A stretch of 21,096 nucleotides of DNA from JBGTLA01 sp041744375 (lineage in GTDB: Bacteria; Actinomycetota; Acidimicrobiia; Spongiisociales; ZC4RG35), in the NCBI GenBank assembly GCA_041744375.1, contig JBGTLA010000173.1, positions 1-21,096 on the forward strand. The letters run 5' to 3'. Below, in pieces: positions 7,974-15,704 of this stretch (position 1 is its first letter; each line of letters starts with the position of its first letter). The translations under genes and the position numbers were made by a program. Below the pieces are notes generated by a model. The model saw nothing but the letters and a program-made list of their open reading frames with translations, made no database searches and was not told the DNA's origin.

Positions 7974-8270
7974 TCATCCGCTCAGCTCCGACAGGTCGTC
8001 CACCGACGCCGTGGCCCGCTGACGGAATATCGAGACGATGATCGCCAAACCAACCACGACCTCGGCCGCCGCCACCACCAAGATGAAGAACGTGGCCACC
8101 TGCCCGTTGAGGTTGTTCAGCGCCCGCCCGGCCGACACCAGGGTGAGATTGACGGCGTTGAGCATCAACTCGATGCACATGAACATGACGAGCGCATTGC
8201 GCCGCACCAGCAGCCCGAGCGACCCCACGACGAAGAGTGCTGCGGCCAGCAACATGTACCAATCGGTCAT
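7974..8270 (-). CDS. nuoK: NADH-quinone oxidoreductase subunit K
   Basis: This is a small membrane-arm subunit of 98 residues with three transmembrane helices. It carries the two buried glutamates of the proton path, in MCIELMLNAVNL (E34) and VAAAEVVVGLAI (E70). The start is the ATG at 8270 (MTDWYMLLAAAL); the longer in-frame reading begins inside nuoJ and has no membrane character. Unlike most junctions here, it is not coupled to its neighbours: 97 bp separate it from nuoJ and 114 bp from nuoL. Both gaps carry GTTTGCC-type repeats in opposite orientation. A hairpin (8273-8291) sits immediately before the start codon. Confidence 0.95.
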   Translation of the reverse strand: MTDWYMLLAAALFVVGSLGLLVRRNALVMFMCIELMLNAVNLTLVSAGRALNNLNGQVATFFILVVAAAEVVVGLAIIVSIFRQRATASVDDLSELSG

Positions 8271-8272
8271 GG

Positions 8273-8291
8273 GGCCAACCTGCGGTTGGCC
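8273..8291 (-). promoter_or_regulatory. Perfect hairpin abutting the nuoK start codon
   Basis: Read on the minus strand, GGCCAACC-GCA-GGTTGGCC forms an 8-bp perfect stem with a 3-nt loop ending two bases before the ATG (8270). The only purine-rich element near the right spacing for ribosome binding (AGG in GCAGGTTGG) lies in its loop and 3' arm. The hairpin could therefore hide or present the ribosome binding site. This is a structural observation; any regulatory effect is inference. Confidence 0.45.
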
Positions 8292-8343
8292 GTTGACCGT
8301 GAGCGGCATCCCGACAATGAACGGAAACCCGTGAAACACAGAC

Positions 8344-8364
8344 AGTGAACGGCAAACGGCGAAC
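8344..8364 (-). repeat. Second GTTTGCC-type repeat, inverted relative to 7908-7928
   Basis: Just downstream of the nuoJ stop the minus strand reads GTTCGCC GTTTGCC GTTCACT (8364 to 8344). Seventeen bases of this (8364-8348) match plus-strand 7915-7931 with a single difference. The two copies therefore form an inverted pair flanking nuoK. Confidence 0.65.
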
Positions 8365-8367
8365 GGT

Positions 8368-8898
8368 TCATTCGGCGCTTTCGCGTTTGTAGTATGCGAG
8401 GGCGATGGTTCCGGCGGCGGCGATGGTGAGGAGAAGGGCCGTGACCTGGACGGCCAGGATCCACTCGGTGAAGAGCAAGTCGGAAACTGCCTCGATGGTT
8501 CCGTTGGTGGCCTGAGGATCGATGGGACCTCTCGCTGCCGGCACCCATGAAAACCTCCCCGAGAGGCCGAGGACAACACCCAGGCCCACCACCGTTGCGC
8601 CCACTCCACCCACGATCACGCGTTGACGGGGAAGGCTCTCGCTGGTGTCTTCGGTCTTGTCGACACCGATGAGCATGATGACGAACAAGAACAGAGTCAT
8701 CACCGCGCCGGCGTAGACGATGATCTGGATGGCGGCGACGAAATGGGCGAGCTGGGCCACATAGATCACGGCCAGCGACAGCATCGTGCCCAAGAGACCC
8801 ATTCCCGAGTAGACGGGGTTGCGGGCCATGACCACGGTCACGGCACCGGCCAAGGCCGCCGTTCCCATGAGGATGAAGATCACCGCCTCGACCGTCAT
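8368..8898 (-). CDS. nuoJ: NADH-quinone oxidoreductase subunit J
   Basis: This is a membrane-arm subunit of 176 residues with about five helices. The conserved NuoJ core is present: RNPVYSGMGLLGTMLSLAV followed by IQIIVYAGAVMTLFLFVIML. The latter contains the conserved helix-3 region that changes conformation during turnover. The start is the ATG at 8898, which overlaps the nuoI stop (ATGA); the longer in-frame extension to 8961 lies inside nuoI. It is followed by the repeat-bearing gap before nuoK. Confidence 0.95.
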   Translation of the reverse strand: MTVEAVIFILMGTAALAGAVTVVMARNPVYSGMGLLGTMLSLAVIYVAQLAHFVAAIQIIVYAGAVMTLFLFVIMLIGVDKTEDTSESLPRQRVIVGGVGATVVGLGVVLGLSGRFSWVPAARGPIDPQATNGTIEAVSDLLFTEWILAVQVTALLLTIAAAGTIALAYYKRESAE

Positions 8899-9524
8899 GC
8901 GTCGCGCTCTTCCTGGGTGGGCTCGGGGTCCCACGAATCCGGCCCAGGTGTCCCTTGCCACATCCGACGTCCCTCATAGGCGGCGTCGCCGGACGGAGCC
9001 GTGGCCCTGAGCCAGCCGTCCGCTCGATCCAGCTCGGCCATGTCGGCCAGAGGGTCGTCGGGGAACATGTGCGGCACCGAACCGTCAGGCCGCATCAGCA
9101 GGGTGTCCTTGGTGTAGATGGCATCGTCGCGGTTGGTGGTCGACATCTCGAAGAGATGGGTCATGGTGATCGCTTCGGTGGGGCACGCCTCGACGCACAA
9201 CCCACAGAAGATGCATCGCAGCATGTTGATTTCGTAGACGAACCCGAAGCGCTCTCCAGGCGACGACGGGTTCTCAGGATCGTTGTCCTCGCCTCTGACA
9301 TAGATGCAGCGGGCGGGGCAGGCGCCGGCGCACAACTCGCAACCGATGCACTTCTCCATGCCGTCGGGGTACCGGTTCAAGACGTGACGACCGTGGAATC
9401 GTTGCGGTTTGACCCTCATTTCCTGGGGATACTTCGTGGTGAGCATCCGCCGCCCGGTGACGGTGCGGATCATTTCCATTCCGGTCACCTTCAGGCCCCT
9501 CAGCAGTTCGCCTACCACCCCCAT
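8895..9524 (-). CDS. nuoI: NADH-quinone oxidoreductase subunit I (two [4Fe-4S] ferredoxin)
   Basis: This peripheral-arm subunit of 209 residues carries clusters N6a and N6b to the quinone site. Two classical ferredoxin motifs are present: CIGCELCAGACP (C59, C62, C65, C69) and CIFCGLCVEACP (C104, C107, C110, C114). The family string YPDGMEKCIGCELC is intact. The start is the ATG at 9524, one base after the nuoH stop; the longer reading to 9596 lies inside nuoH. The C-terminal tail after about residue 140 is acidic and Pro-rich, as is common in actinobacteria. Its stop overlaps the nuoJ start. Confidence 0.96.
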   Translation of the reverse strand: MGVVGELLRGLKVTGMEMIRTVTGRRMLTTKYPQEMRVKPQRFHGRHVLNRYPDGMEKCIGCELCAGACPARCIYVRGEDNDPENPSSPGERFGFVYEINMLRCIFCGLCVEACPTEAITMTHLFEMSTTNRDDAIYTKDTLLMRPDGSVPHMFPDDPLADMAELDRADGWLRATAPSGDAAYEGRRMWQGTPGPDSWDPEPTQEERDA

Positions 9525-9525
9525 G

Positions 9526-10602
9526 TCAACTCCATGGCGGCCCGAACTGACGAAAACCGATGACGACCGTCGACACGATGAGCCACATGAGGGCACCGGG
9601 GATGAGCCGCTTCCACCCGAGGGTCATGAGCTGGTCATAACGAAGTCGAGGCAAGGTGGCGCGAATCCAAAAGAAGACGAACACGAGGGCGTACGTCTTG
9701 ACGAGGAACCACACGGTGGGCAGGACCGCCGACACCACGACCGGCAACGTCCCATCCCAAGTAGGCCCGTTCCAGCCACCCAGGAAGAGGGTGACCGCCA
9801 GGGCCGACATCGAGAAAATGTTGATGTATTCGGCCAGGTAGAACATCATGAAGCGCACACCCGAGTACTCGGTGTGGAATCCACCTACTAGCTCCTGTTC
9901 TGCTTCCACGAGATCGAAAGGGGCTCTGTTCGTCTCGGCGACGATCGAGATGAAGAAGATGACGAAGGCCACGAACAGCGGGATGATGTTCCAGCGTGGG
10001 ATCACTCCGGCCCATGTTCCGGCCTGTCGTGACACGATCTCCGAGAGCATGAGCGTGCCGCCATCACCTTGAGTTGCGCTGAACATGACGACCGAGACCA
10101 TCGCCAAGCCCATGGCGGCTTCGTACGAGATGGCTTGGGCGGTGGCCCTGACTCCCCCGAGCAACGGATACTTGGAGCCCGAAGACCAGCCGGCGAGAAC
10201 CACGGCGTAGACGGCCATGGACGAGAAGGCCAGCACGAAGAGCAAGCCGGCGTTGAGGTCCATGCCCTGGAGGGCGATCTCGCGCCCTCCGACGGTGAAT
10301 GGGCGGCCCCAGGGGATGTTGAGAAAGATGAGGAAAGCGGGGATCACAGCCAGGAAAGGGGCGGCGACGAACATCCCGAGATGAACGTTGCGCGGAGTGA
10401 TCGACTCTTTGAAAAGCAGCTTGAGGGCGTCGGCCAAAGTCTGCAGCAGTCCCCACGGACCGGCACGATCCGGACCGATCCTGTTCTGGAAATCGGCCAC
10501 CACCTTCCGCTCGAGCCAGATGTTGAGAGGAGTCACCAAGAGGAGCAACACGAAGGCCATGAGCACCTTGGCCACGACGATGAGAACGTCGACTCCGTCC
10601 AT
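9526..10602 (-). CDS. nuoH: NADH-quinone oxidoreductase subunit H
   Basis: This 358-residue membrane subunit forms the quinone chamber at the junction of the two arms. Signatures are ERKVVADFQNRIGPDRAGPW (31-50), LADALKLLFKE (56-66) and AETNRAPFDLVEAEQELVGG (222-241), the acidic loop facing the quinone site. About eight hydrophobic helices are visible. It is the first gene of the H-N block. Its upstream neighbour on the same strand, nuoG, is 1.3 kb away because a plus-strand nagA-like gene intervenes, so H-N may need its own promoter. None was convincingly recognised in 10603-10736. Confidence 0.96.
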   Translation of the reverse strand: MDGVDVLIVVAKVLMAFVLLLLVTPLNIWLERKVVADFQNRIGPDRAGPWGLLQTLADALKLLFKESITPRNVHLGMFVAAPFLAVIPAFLIFLNIPWGRPFTVGGREIALQGMDLNAGLLFVLAFSSMAVYAVVLAGWSSGSKYPLLGGVRATAQAISYEAAMGLAMVSVVMFSATQGDGGTLMLSEIVSRQAGTWAGVIPRWNIIPLFVAFVIFFISIVAETNRAPFDLVEAEQELVGGFHTEYSGVRFMMFYLAEYINIFSMSALAVTLFLGGWNGPTWDGTLPVVVSAVLPTVWFLVKTYALVFVFFWIRATLPRLRYDQLMTLGWKRLIPGALMWLIVSTVVIGFRQFGPPWS

Positions 10603-10736
10603 CAGGGCGCGTGGGGGGGAATGGCGGTCATAGGCGAGGCTGAGATTAGGGATCGCCCACAGAGGCGGACAAAACCTCTCCTGCCCCTGGGTCGGGGAGG
10701 CGGAGCGAGCCGGTCCCTACCCTGCGGCCGCCTACC

Positions 10737-10759
10737 GTGTGCGGCGGCGATGCGCACAC
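10737..10759 (+). promoter_or_regulatory. Hairpin upstream of the nagA-like gene
   Basis: GTGTGCG (10737-10743) and CGCACAC (10753-10759) form a perfect 7-bp stem with a 9-nt loop. It lies about 30 bp before the preferred nagA ATG and includes the alternative GTG start at 10737. It might be an operator or an mRNA element; there is no further evidence. Confidence 0.3.
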
Positions 10760-10790
10760 CACTCGATCCTTCGGGTCTGGCCCACCAGCC

Positions 10791-11813
10791 ATGACGCAAC
10801 CCGACAACACACCCTTCTCGGGTATGGAGGGCACGGTAACCCCGGGCCTTGTCGACCTGCAGGTCAACGGAGGTTTCGGTTGCGATTTCAGCATCGACCC
10901 GTCGTCGATCTGGGAGGTGGCACGGCTGCTCCCCCGCTATGGAGTCACGGCCTTCCTGCCCACTGTCATCACATCGGGGCCCGACGTGGCGCTGGCCGCT
11001 CTCGGGGTGCTCACCGACGGCCCGCCCGCCGACTGGTCGGGCGCGGCGCCGCTCGGGCTCCACCTCGAAGGACCGATGATCTCCAGGGACCGGCGCGGCG
11101 TCCATCCCGAGGCACTGTTGGTGCCGCCGTCCGTGGACTTGGCCGAGAAGCTGATCGCCGCCGGGCCACCCGCCATGGTCACCCTCGCCCCCGAGCTCCC
11201 CGGCGCCGAAGAAGTGATCCGATTGCTGGTGGAGGCCGGAACGATCGTATCCGTCGGGCACTCCGACGCCACCGCCTACCAGATGGAGGCCGCAATCGAA
11301 TGGGGAATCAGCCACGCCACCCACCTCTTCAACGCGATGTCGGGGATCGATCACCGTGCCCCCGGGGTGGCAGCGTCCGTCCTCACCCACGATCGGATCA
11401 CGACCGGTCTCATCGCCGACGGGATCCATATCGCCGACCAGGTTCTTCGGCTGACGTTGCAGTCGATGGGCCCAGATCGCATCGCCCTGGTCACCGATGC
11501 CATCGCCGCCCTGGGACTCGGAGATGGCTGTTTTGCCGTCGGTTCGGTCCCGGTGACGGTTCGGGGAATCACCGCCCGCACTGCCGACGGAGCCCTGGCC
11601 GGTAGCGCCGCCGGCATGGACCACGTCCTGAGAACGATGAGGTCGGCCACCGGATGCTCGTGGGCAGACGCCGTCGCCATGGCCTCGACCACCCCGGCGA
11701 GGATCGTCTCGCACGAACCTCATCCGGGCGACCTCGTCCTCTTCGACAACGACCTCGAGGTGGCAGCCACGGCCGTGGCCGGCACTGTTGTCTATCGAAG
11801 GGGTTCCCCATGA
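10791..11813 (+). CDS. nagA: N-acetylglucosamine-6-phosphate deacetylase-like amidohydrolase, N-terminally short
   Basis: This amidohydrolase should deacetylate GlcNAc-6-phosphate to GlcN-6-phosphate in aminosugar or cell-wall recycling. Numbered from the ATG at 10791 (340 aa), the catalytic core is complete: TPGLVDLQVNGG (17-28), HLEGP with metal ligand E93, GHSDA with H157, HATHLFNAM with H178, DGIHI with H213, LVTDA with catalytic D236, and LAGS (269-272). The C-terminal GDLVLFD...GTVVYRR strands are present. NagA proteins normally have a 40-50-residue beta-strand segment before PGLVD. Here only about 17 residues precede it, and no such segment was seen in the upstream frames, so the gene looks truncated at its 5' end. 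The start is uncertain (GTG 10737, ATG 10791 or ATG 10824). It lies antisense between nuoG and nuoH. Its stop overlaps the next ATG. Confidence 0.85.
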   Translation: MTQPDNTPFSGMEGTVTPGLVDLQVNGGFGCDFSIDPSSIWEVARLLPRYGVTAFLPTVITSGPDVALAALGVLTDGPPADWSGAAPLGLHLEGPMISRDRRGVHPEALLVPPSVDLAEKLIAAGPPAMVTLAPELPGAEEVIRLLVEAGTIVSVGHSDATAYQMEAAIEWGISHATHLFNAMSGIDHRAPGVAASVLTHDRITTGLIADGIHIADQVLRLTLQSMGPDRIALVTDAIAALGLGDGCFAVGSVPVTVRGITARTADGALAGSAAGMDHVLRTMRSATGCSWADAVAMASTTPARIVSHEPHPGDLVLFDNDLEVAATAVAGTVVYRRGSP

Positions 11814-11878
11814 GCATGCTCGGCGAGATCGCCGAACAACCCGACATCGTGGCCGCCCGGGGCACGCCAACCCGATAG
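11810..11878 (+). pseudogene. Remnant of a SIS-domain aminosugar isomerase/deaminase (first 22 codons)
   Basis: An ATG overlaps the nagA-like stop (ATGA) and opens a 22-codon frame beginning MSMLGEIAEQPDIVAA that ends at TAG (11876-11878). The 'M..EI.EQP..V' pattern resembles the N-terminus of SIS-domain GlcN-6-P deaminase/isomerase-like proteins (AgaS/GlmS-isomerase type), which often follow nagA. The rest of the gene is missing: nuoG ends at 11894 on the other strand. The assignment rests on 16 residues and operon logic, so it is tentative. It could instead be a chance small ORF. Confidence 0.45.
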
Positions 11879-11893
11879 CGTCGGAGGTCGCGT

Positions 11894-14350
11894 TCAGCCG
11901 AGGGCAGTCACACGCACGACGGGATCAGAGCCCAGCGACGGGCCGCCCGGCTGGTTGAACGGAACATAGACCACACCATGATGGAGGGTGTCGTCGAACA
12001 CCACTTTCAGCTCCACTTCGGCTGTCCGGGTGACCAGCTCGACCAGGTGTCCCTCCCGCGCCCCGAGACGTTTGGCGTCGTCGGGATGGAGGTGGGCGGC
12101 GGCCCCGGGAGCAAGGCGGTGCAACGACAGACCGTGGCGGATCAGCACCCCGTCGTCATACAGAGTGCGCGCCGAGTGGAGCACCATCTCTGCTGAGACT
12201 GAGCCCAACGGGGTGGCTACCGGAACGTACTCGAGCGGCTGACGGGCGTCGCCATGGGGCACGACCACCCCGTTGGGCTCGTCCCACTCCAGCTTTTCCC
12301 ACGTGATACCTGCGTAGGCAGGCGCCACCTCGGCTATCTCCTTTTGGATGCCTGCCGCCGAGTCGACACCAAGGTCTGCGCCCATGCGACGGGCGATATC
12401 GTCGAGGATCGACCAATCAGCCCGTGACTGGCCGGCGCCGGGGACGAGGTCATTGACCTTCTGAACCCGACCTTCGATGTTCGTGACCGTCCCCTCCTTC
12501 TCGGCGAAGCCCAAAGCGGGGAAGACGACGTCTGCCAAGGCAACAGAGGCTGACTCGAACATGTCGATCGCCACCACCAGATCGGCCGACTGCAGGGCCC
12601 GGATGGCCAGGTCGGCATCGGGGGTGTCGGCCACCGGGTCTGCGCCCATCATCACCACCGCCTTGAGTTCGCCACCAGCCAGGCCTTCCAGCATGGCGCG
12701 GGTGTCGCGACCGACCGAAGTGGGGACGTCGCCCCAGGCATCGAGGCCTTCGCCCACCGGCACGCGGCCGGGGAGCAGGTCTGGGGCCAAACCCATGTCG
12801 AGGGCACCGTAGGTGTTGGAGCGCCTCGCCAGAGGCATGATCCTGGCTCCCTTGTCCCGCAGCCAGGCCGCCACCCCTTCGGCCAGGCGAGGGTCTTCGG
12901 TGCTTCCTGTCCTGCCCACCAGCGCCAACACCTTGCCGGTGGCGAGAGCTTCGTCGATCTCCGGGTGCTGTCCGCTCCGGAGCGCATCGAGCAGATCTCC
13001 ACCGGTTCCCGGCCGATACCGCAGCTTGTGGCGGGCGACGCCGTCCAGTCCCGTGCGGCGCGGATGGATGACGATGAGCCGGGCGCCGGGGCGCCGGATG
13101 GTGAGACCGTCCGAGTTGCTCATCACCCGGGTCGGGTCGTGACCGGTGGCGGCGGCGCGCACTCGCAGGTACAGGGTCGGGTGCTCCTCTTTGAGGTCGG
13201 GTCCCCACACGACGATGGCCGACGCCGAGTCGATGTCGTCGATGAGGCCCCGGTCGGCGGTGGCCGCGAGGAATTGAGCAGCGGGGGCATCGTCCATACG
13301 GGCGTCGACGTGGTTGGTTCCCACCACGGTGCGGAGGAACTTCGAGAAGGCGTAGGCGTCCTCGTTGGTGCCCCGGGCTCCACCCAGTCCGCCCACCGCT
13401 CCACCACCGTGTTCCTCGACGATCGCTCCAAGTCGGGATGCGACGAAGTCGAGGGCCTCAGTCCAGCTCGCTTCTGCCAGGGTGTCATCGTTCGCTCGCA
13501 TCAGGGGGGTGGCGATCCGCTCGGGCGAATTGATGTACTCGAACCCGAAACGGCACTTGTCGGAGAGCCAGCTCTGGTTGGTGTGGGGGTTGTCGACCCC
13601 GAGGAATCGCAGGACCTCGTTCTGAGATGTCTGCACCGAGATGCTATCTCCCGCCGAGCAGTGCGGACAGGTCGAAGCCGTCTCCCGCAAGTCCCATGGT
13701 CTTGCCCGGAACCGGTAGGCAGTAGCAGTCAGCGCGCCCACCGGGCAGATCTGGACCGTGTTGCCGCTGAAGTAGGAACGGAACGGCTCGCCGGGGAAGG
13801 TGTTGACCTGGGTGTGGTTGCCCCGGTCCCGGAACTCCAAGAGAGGGTCGCCCGAGACCTCCTCCGAGAAGCGGGTGCACCGGGCACACAGAATGCACCG
13901 CTCGCGGTCCAACATCACCAGCTCGGAGATCTCTATCGGCTTCTCGAAGTGACGCTTCTCCTCGACGAAGCGGGTCTCACCCGGCCCGTAGGCCATCGTC
14001 TGATCCTGGAGAGGGCACTCGCCTCCTTTGTCGCACACGGGACAATCGAGAGGGTGGTTGATGAGGAGGTACTCCAGAATTCCTTCCTGGGCCTTGGTGA
14101 CCGTGGCGTTTTGGGTGTCGATGGCCATGTCCTCGGCAACGGTGGTCGTGCAGGCGGTCACGATCATCGCCCCCCGAGGTCCTTCCATCTCGACCAGGCA
14201 CATGCGGCACATGCCGACCGGCTGCATGCGAGGGTGCCAGCAGAACCGGGGGATGTAGACGCCGTTGTCCTGGGCGGCCTTGATCAACAGCTCGCCTTTG
14301 GGGGCAGACATCTCCACGCCGTCGACGGTGAAAGTGACGGTGTCAGTCAC
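11894..14350 (-). CDS. nuoG: NADH-quinone oxidoreductase subunit G
   Basis: This 818-residue peripheral-arm subunit has three Fe-S domains and a long C-terminal molybdopterin-oxidoreductase-like domain. Ligands seen, numbered from GTG 14350, are: [2Fe-2S] C37, C48, C51, C67; His-ligated cluster H99, C103, C106, C112 (HPLDCPVCDKGGEC); and [4Fe-4S] C152, C155, C158, C202 (RCILCARC ... CPVGAL). An N7-type set follows, C228, C231, D235 and C266, where the third ligand is Asp (GAT) instead of Cys. The GTG is preferred because AGAGG lies about 8 bases upstream and the protein then begins VTDTVTFTVDG as NuoG should. The reading from 14386 adds 12 unlikely residues. It follows nuoF after 43 bp. Confidence 0.95.
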   Translation of the reverse strand: MTDTVTFTVDGVEMSAPKGELLIKAAQDNGVYIPRFCWHPRMQPVGMCRMCLVEMEGPRGAMIVTACTTTVAEDMAIDTQNATVTKAQEGILEYLLINHPLDCPVCDKGGECPLQDQTMAYGPGETRFVEEKRHFEKPIEISELVMLDRERCILCARCTRFSEEVSGDPLLEFRDRGNHTQVNTFPGEPFRSYFSGNTVQICPVGALTATAYRFRARPWDLRETASTCPHCSAGDSISVQTSQNEVLRFLGVDNPHTNQSWLSDKCRFGFEYINSPERIATPLMRANDDTLAEASWTEALDFVASRLGAIVEEHGGGAVGGLGGARGTNEDAYAFSKFLRTVVGTNHVDARMDDAPAAQFLAATADRGLIDDIDSASAIVVWGPDLKEEHPTLYLRVRAAATGHDPTRVMSNSDGLTIRRPGARLIVIHPRRTGLDGVARHKLRYRPGTGGDLLDALRSGQHPEIDEALATGKVLALVGRTGSTEDPRLAEGVAAWLRDKGARIMPLARRSNTYGALDMGLAPDLLPGRVPVGEGLDAWGDVPTSVGRDTRAMLEGLAGGELKAVVMMGADPVADTPDADLAIRALQSADLVVAIDMFESASVALADVVFPALGFAEKEGTVTNIEGRVQKVNDLVPGAGQSRADWSILDDIARRMGADLGVDSAAGIQKEIAEVAPAYAGITWEKLEWDEPNGVVVPHGDARQPLEYVPVATPLGSVSAEMVLHSARTLYDDGVLIRHGLSLHRLAPGAAAHLHPDDAKRLGAREGHLVELVTRTAEVELKVVFDDTLHHGVVYVPFNQPGGPSLGSDPVVRVTALG

Positions 14351-14393
14351 GTTCGCAACCTCTGGGCCACGGCGTCGGCCGAGCAAGCCGAAC

Positions 14394-15704
14394 TCATGAG
14401 AGGGGGCACCTGCCGTCGTGGATGTGAGCCATGACCTCGTCCTTGAAGGTGTTCATGATCGACATGATGGGTGACACGGCCGACGGGCCGAGCGGGCAGA
14501 TGGTGGTCTGCTTGGGCGGCCAGGCCAGACCGATCGAGATGTTGTCGGACACGTCCAGCAGGAGGTCGGCGTCGATGGGACGTCCCTGACCAGACTCGAT
14601 CCTGGCCAAGATCATCTCCAGCCACGTCGTCCCTTCCCGGCACGGGGTGCACTGTCCGCACGACTCGTGGGCGAAGAAGCGCACCACCCGCTCGGCTGCC
14701 CGCACGACACAGGTGGTGTCGTCCATGACCACGACCGCACCGGATCCCAACATCGAACCGGCGGCGGCGGTGGCGTTCTTGGTGATCTCGAGATCGAGAT
14801 GCTCTTCGGGTGTGAACCACGGGGCCGAGGCGCCACCCGGAATCCACATCTTCAGTGAACGTCCCTCGGGAACCCCGCCCCCCACGTCGTCGAAGAGCTG
14901 GCGCCAAGTTATTCCGTGGGGCAGTTCGTAATTGCCGGGACGGTTGATGTGGCCCGACAGTGAAACCATGAACGTCCCGGTGTCTTCGGGATGCCCCAGC
15001 TCTTTGAACCAGTCGGCGCCGTGATCGAGGATGTGGGGCAGGTTGGAAATGGTCTCCACGTTGTTGACGATGGTGGGTTTCATGTAGAGCCCGACTGCCG
15101 CCGGGAAGTAGGGCGGCTTCAAACGGGGCTCTCCGCGACGGCCTTCCAACGAGTTGATGAGGGCCGTCTCCTCACCGCATATGTAGGCGCCGGCACCGAG
15201 GTGCACCGTCACCTCGAGGTCGTAACCGGTCCCGAAGATGCCCTTGCCCAGATACCCGGCGGCGTACGCCTCGTCCACCGCCGCCTGGACTCGACGCGCC
15301 GGCTTGGGATACTCGCCTCGAATGTAGATGAAGGCGTGGGGAACCTCGTTGGCCCACGAGGCGATGATGATCCCCTCCACCATTTGATGGGGATCCCGCT
15401 CCAGTAGCTGGCGGTCCTTGAAGGTCCCGGGCTCGGACTCATCGGCATTGACGACCAGGTAGGCGGGCCGGTCGGGGGCGAGGAAGCTCCATTTCAGACC
15501 GGCCGAGAAGGCGGCGCCACCCCGCCCCAACAAACCGGACTCTTTCACCAGCTCTACGAGCTCGTCGCGGGTCATGCCCAGAGCCTTGCGGGCGGCTTCG
15601 TACCCGCCGGTGGCCCGGTAGCGGTCGAGGGTGGGGGAATCTGAGGGGTGATCGACCATGCGCCGGGTCACCACGAGTGGGCTTTCGAGTTCGGTTGTGG
15701 TCAT
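14394..15704 (-). CDS. nuoF: NADH-quinone oxidoreductase subunit F (NADH/FMN, N3 cluster)
   Basis: This 436-residue subunit binds NADH and FMN and holds the first [4Fe-4S] cluster. Motifs in order are GLLGRGGAAFSAGLKW (57-72, Gly-rich nucleotide/FMN site), VVNADESEPGTFKDR (84-98), GAGAYICGEETALINSLEGR (170-189) and ESCGQCTPCREGTTWLEMI (347-365), with cluster ligands C349, C352, C355 and C403 (ICPLG). Length is typical. The ATG overlaps the nuoE stop, so the two are coupled. Electrons pass from here to NuoE and NuoG. Confidence 0.97.
   Translation of the reverse strand: MTTTELESPLVVTRRMVDHPSDSPTLDRYRATGGYEAARKALGMTRDELVELVKESGLLGRGGAAFSAGLKWSFLAPDRPAYLVVNADESEPGTFKDRQLLERDPHQMVEGIIIASWANEVPHAFIYIRGEYPKPARRVQAAVDEAYAAGYLGKGIFGTGYDLEVTVHLGAGAYICGEETALINSLEGRRGEPRLKPPYFPAAVGLYMKPTIVNNVETISNLPHILDHGADWFKELGHPEDTGTFMVSLSGHINRPGNYELPHGITWRQLFDDVGGGVPEGRSLKMWIPGGASAPWFTPEEHLDLEITKNATAAAGSMLGSGAVVVMDDTTCVVRAAERVVRFFAHESCGQCTPCREGTTWLEMILARIESGQGRPIDADLLLDVSDNISIGLAWPPKQTTICPLGPSAVSPIMSIMNTFKDEVMAHIHDGRCPLS

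Noticed and set aside
10602..11870. Minus-strand 422-codon open frame co-directional with nuo
   Set aside because: It is antisense to the nagA-like gene, which has all its amidohydrolase motifs. The minus-strand product is Gly/Arg/His-rich with no domain, so it is not a missing nuo gene.
12965..14434. Plus-strand 489-codon open frame
   Set aside because: It is exactly antisense to nuoG, with no recognisable domain. It is a high-GC shadow.
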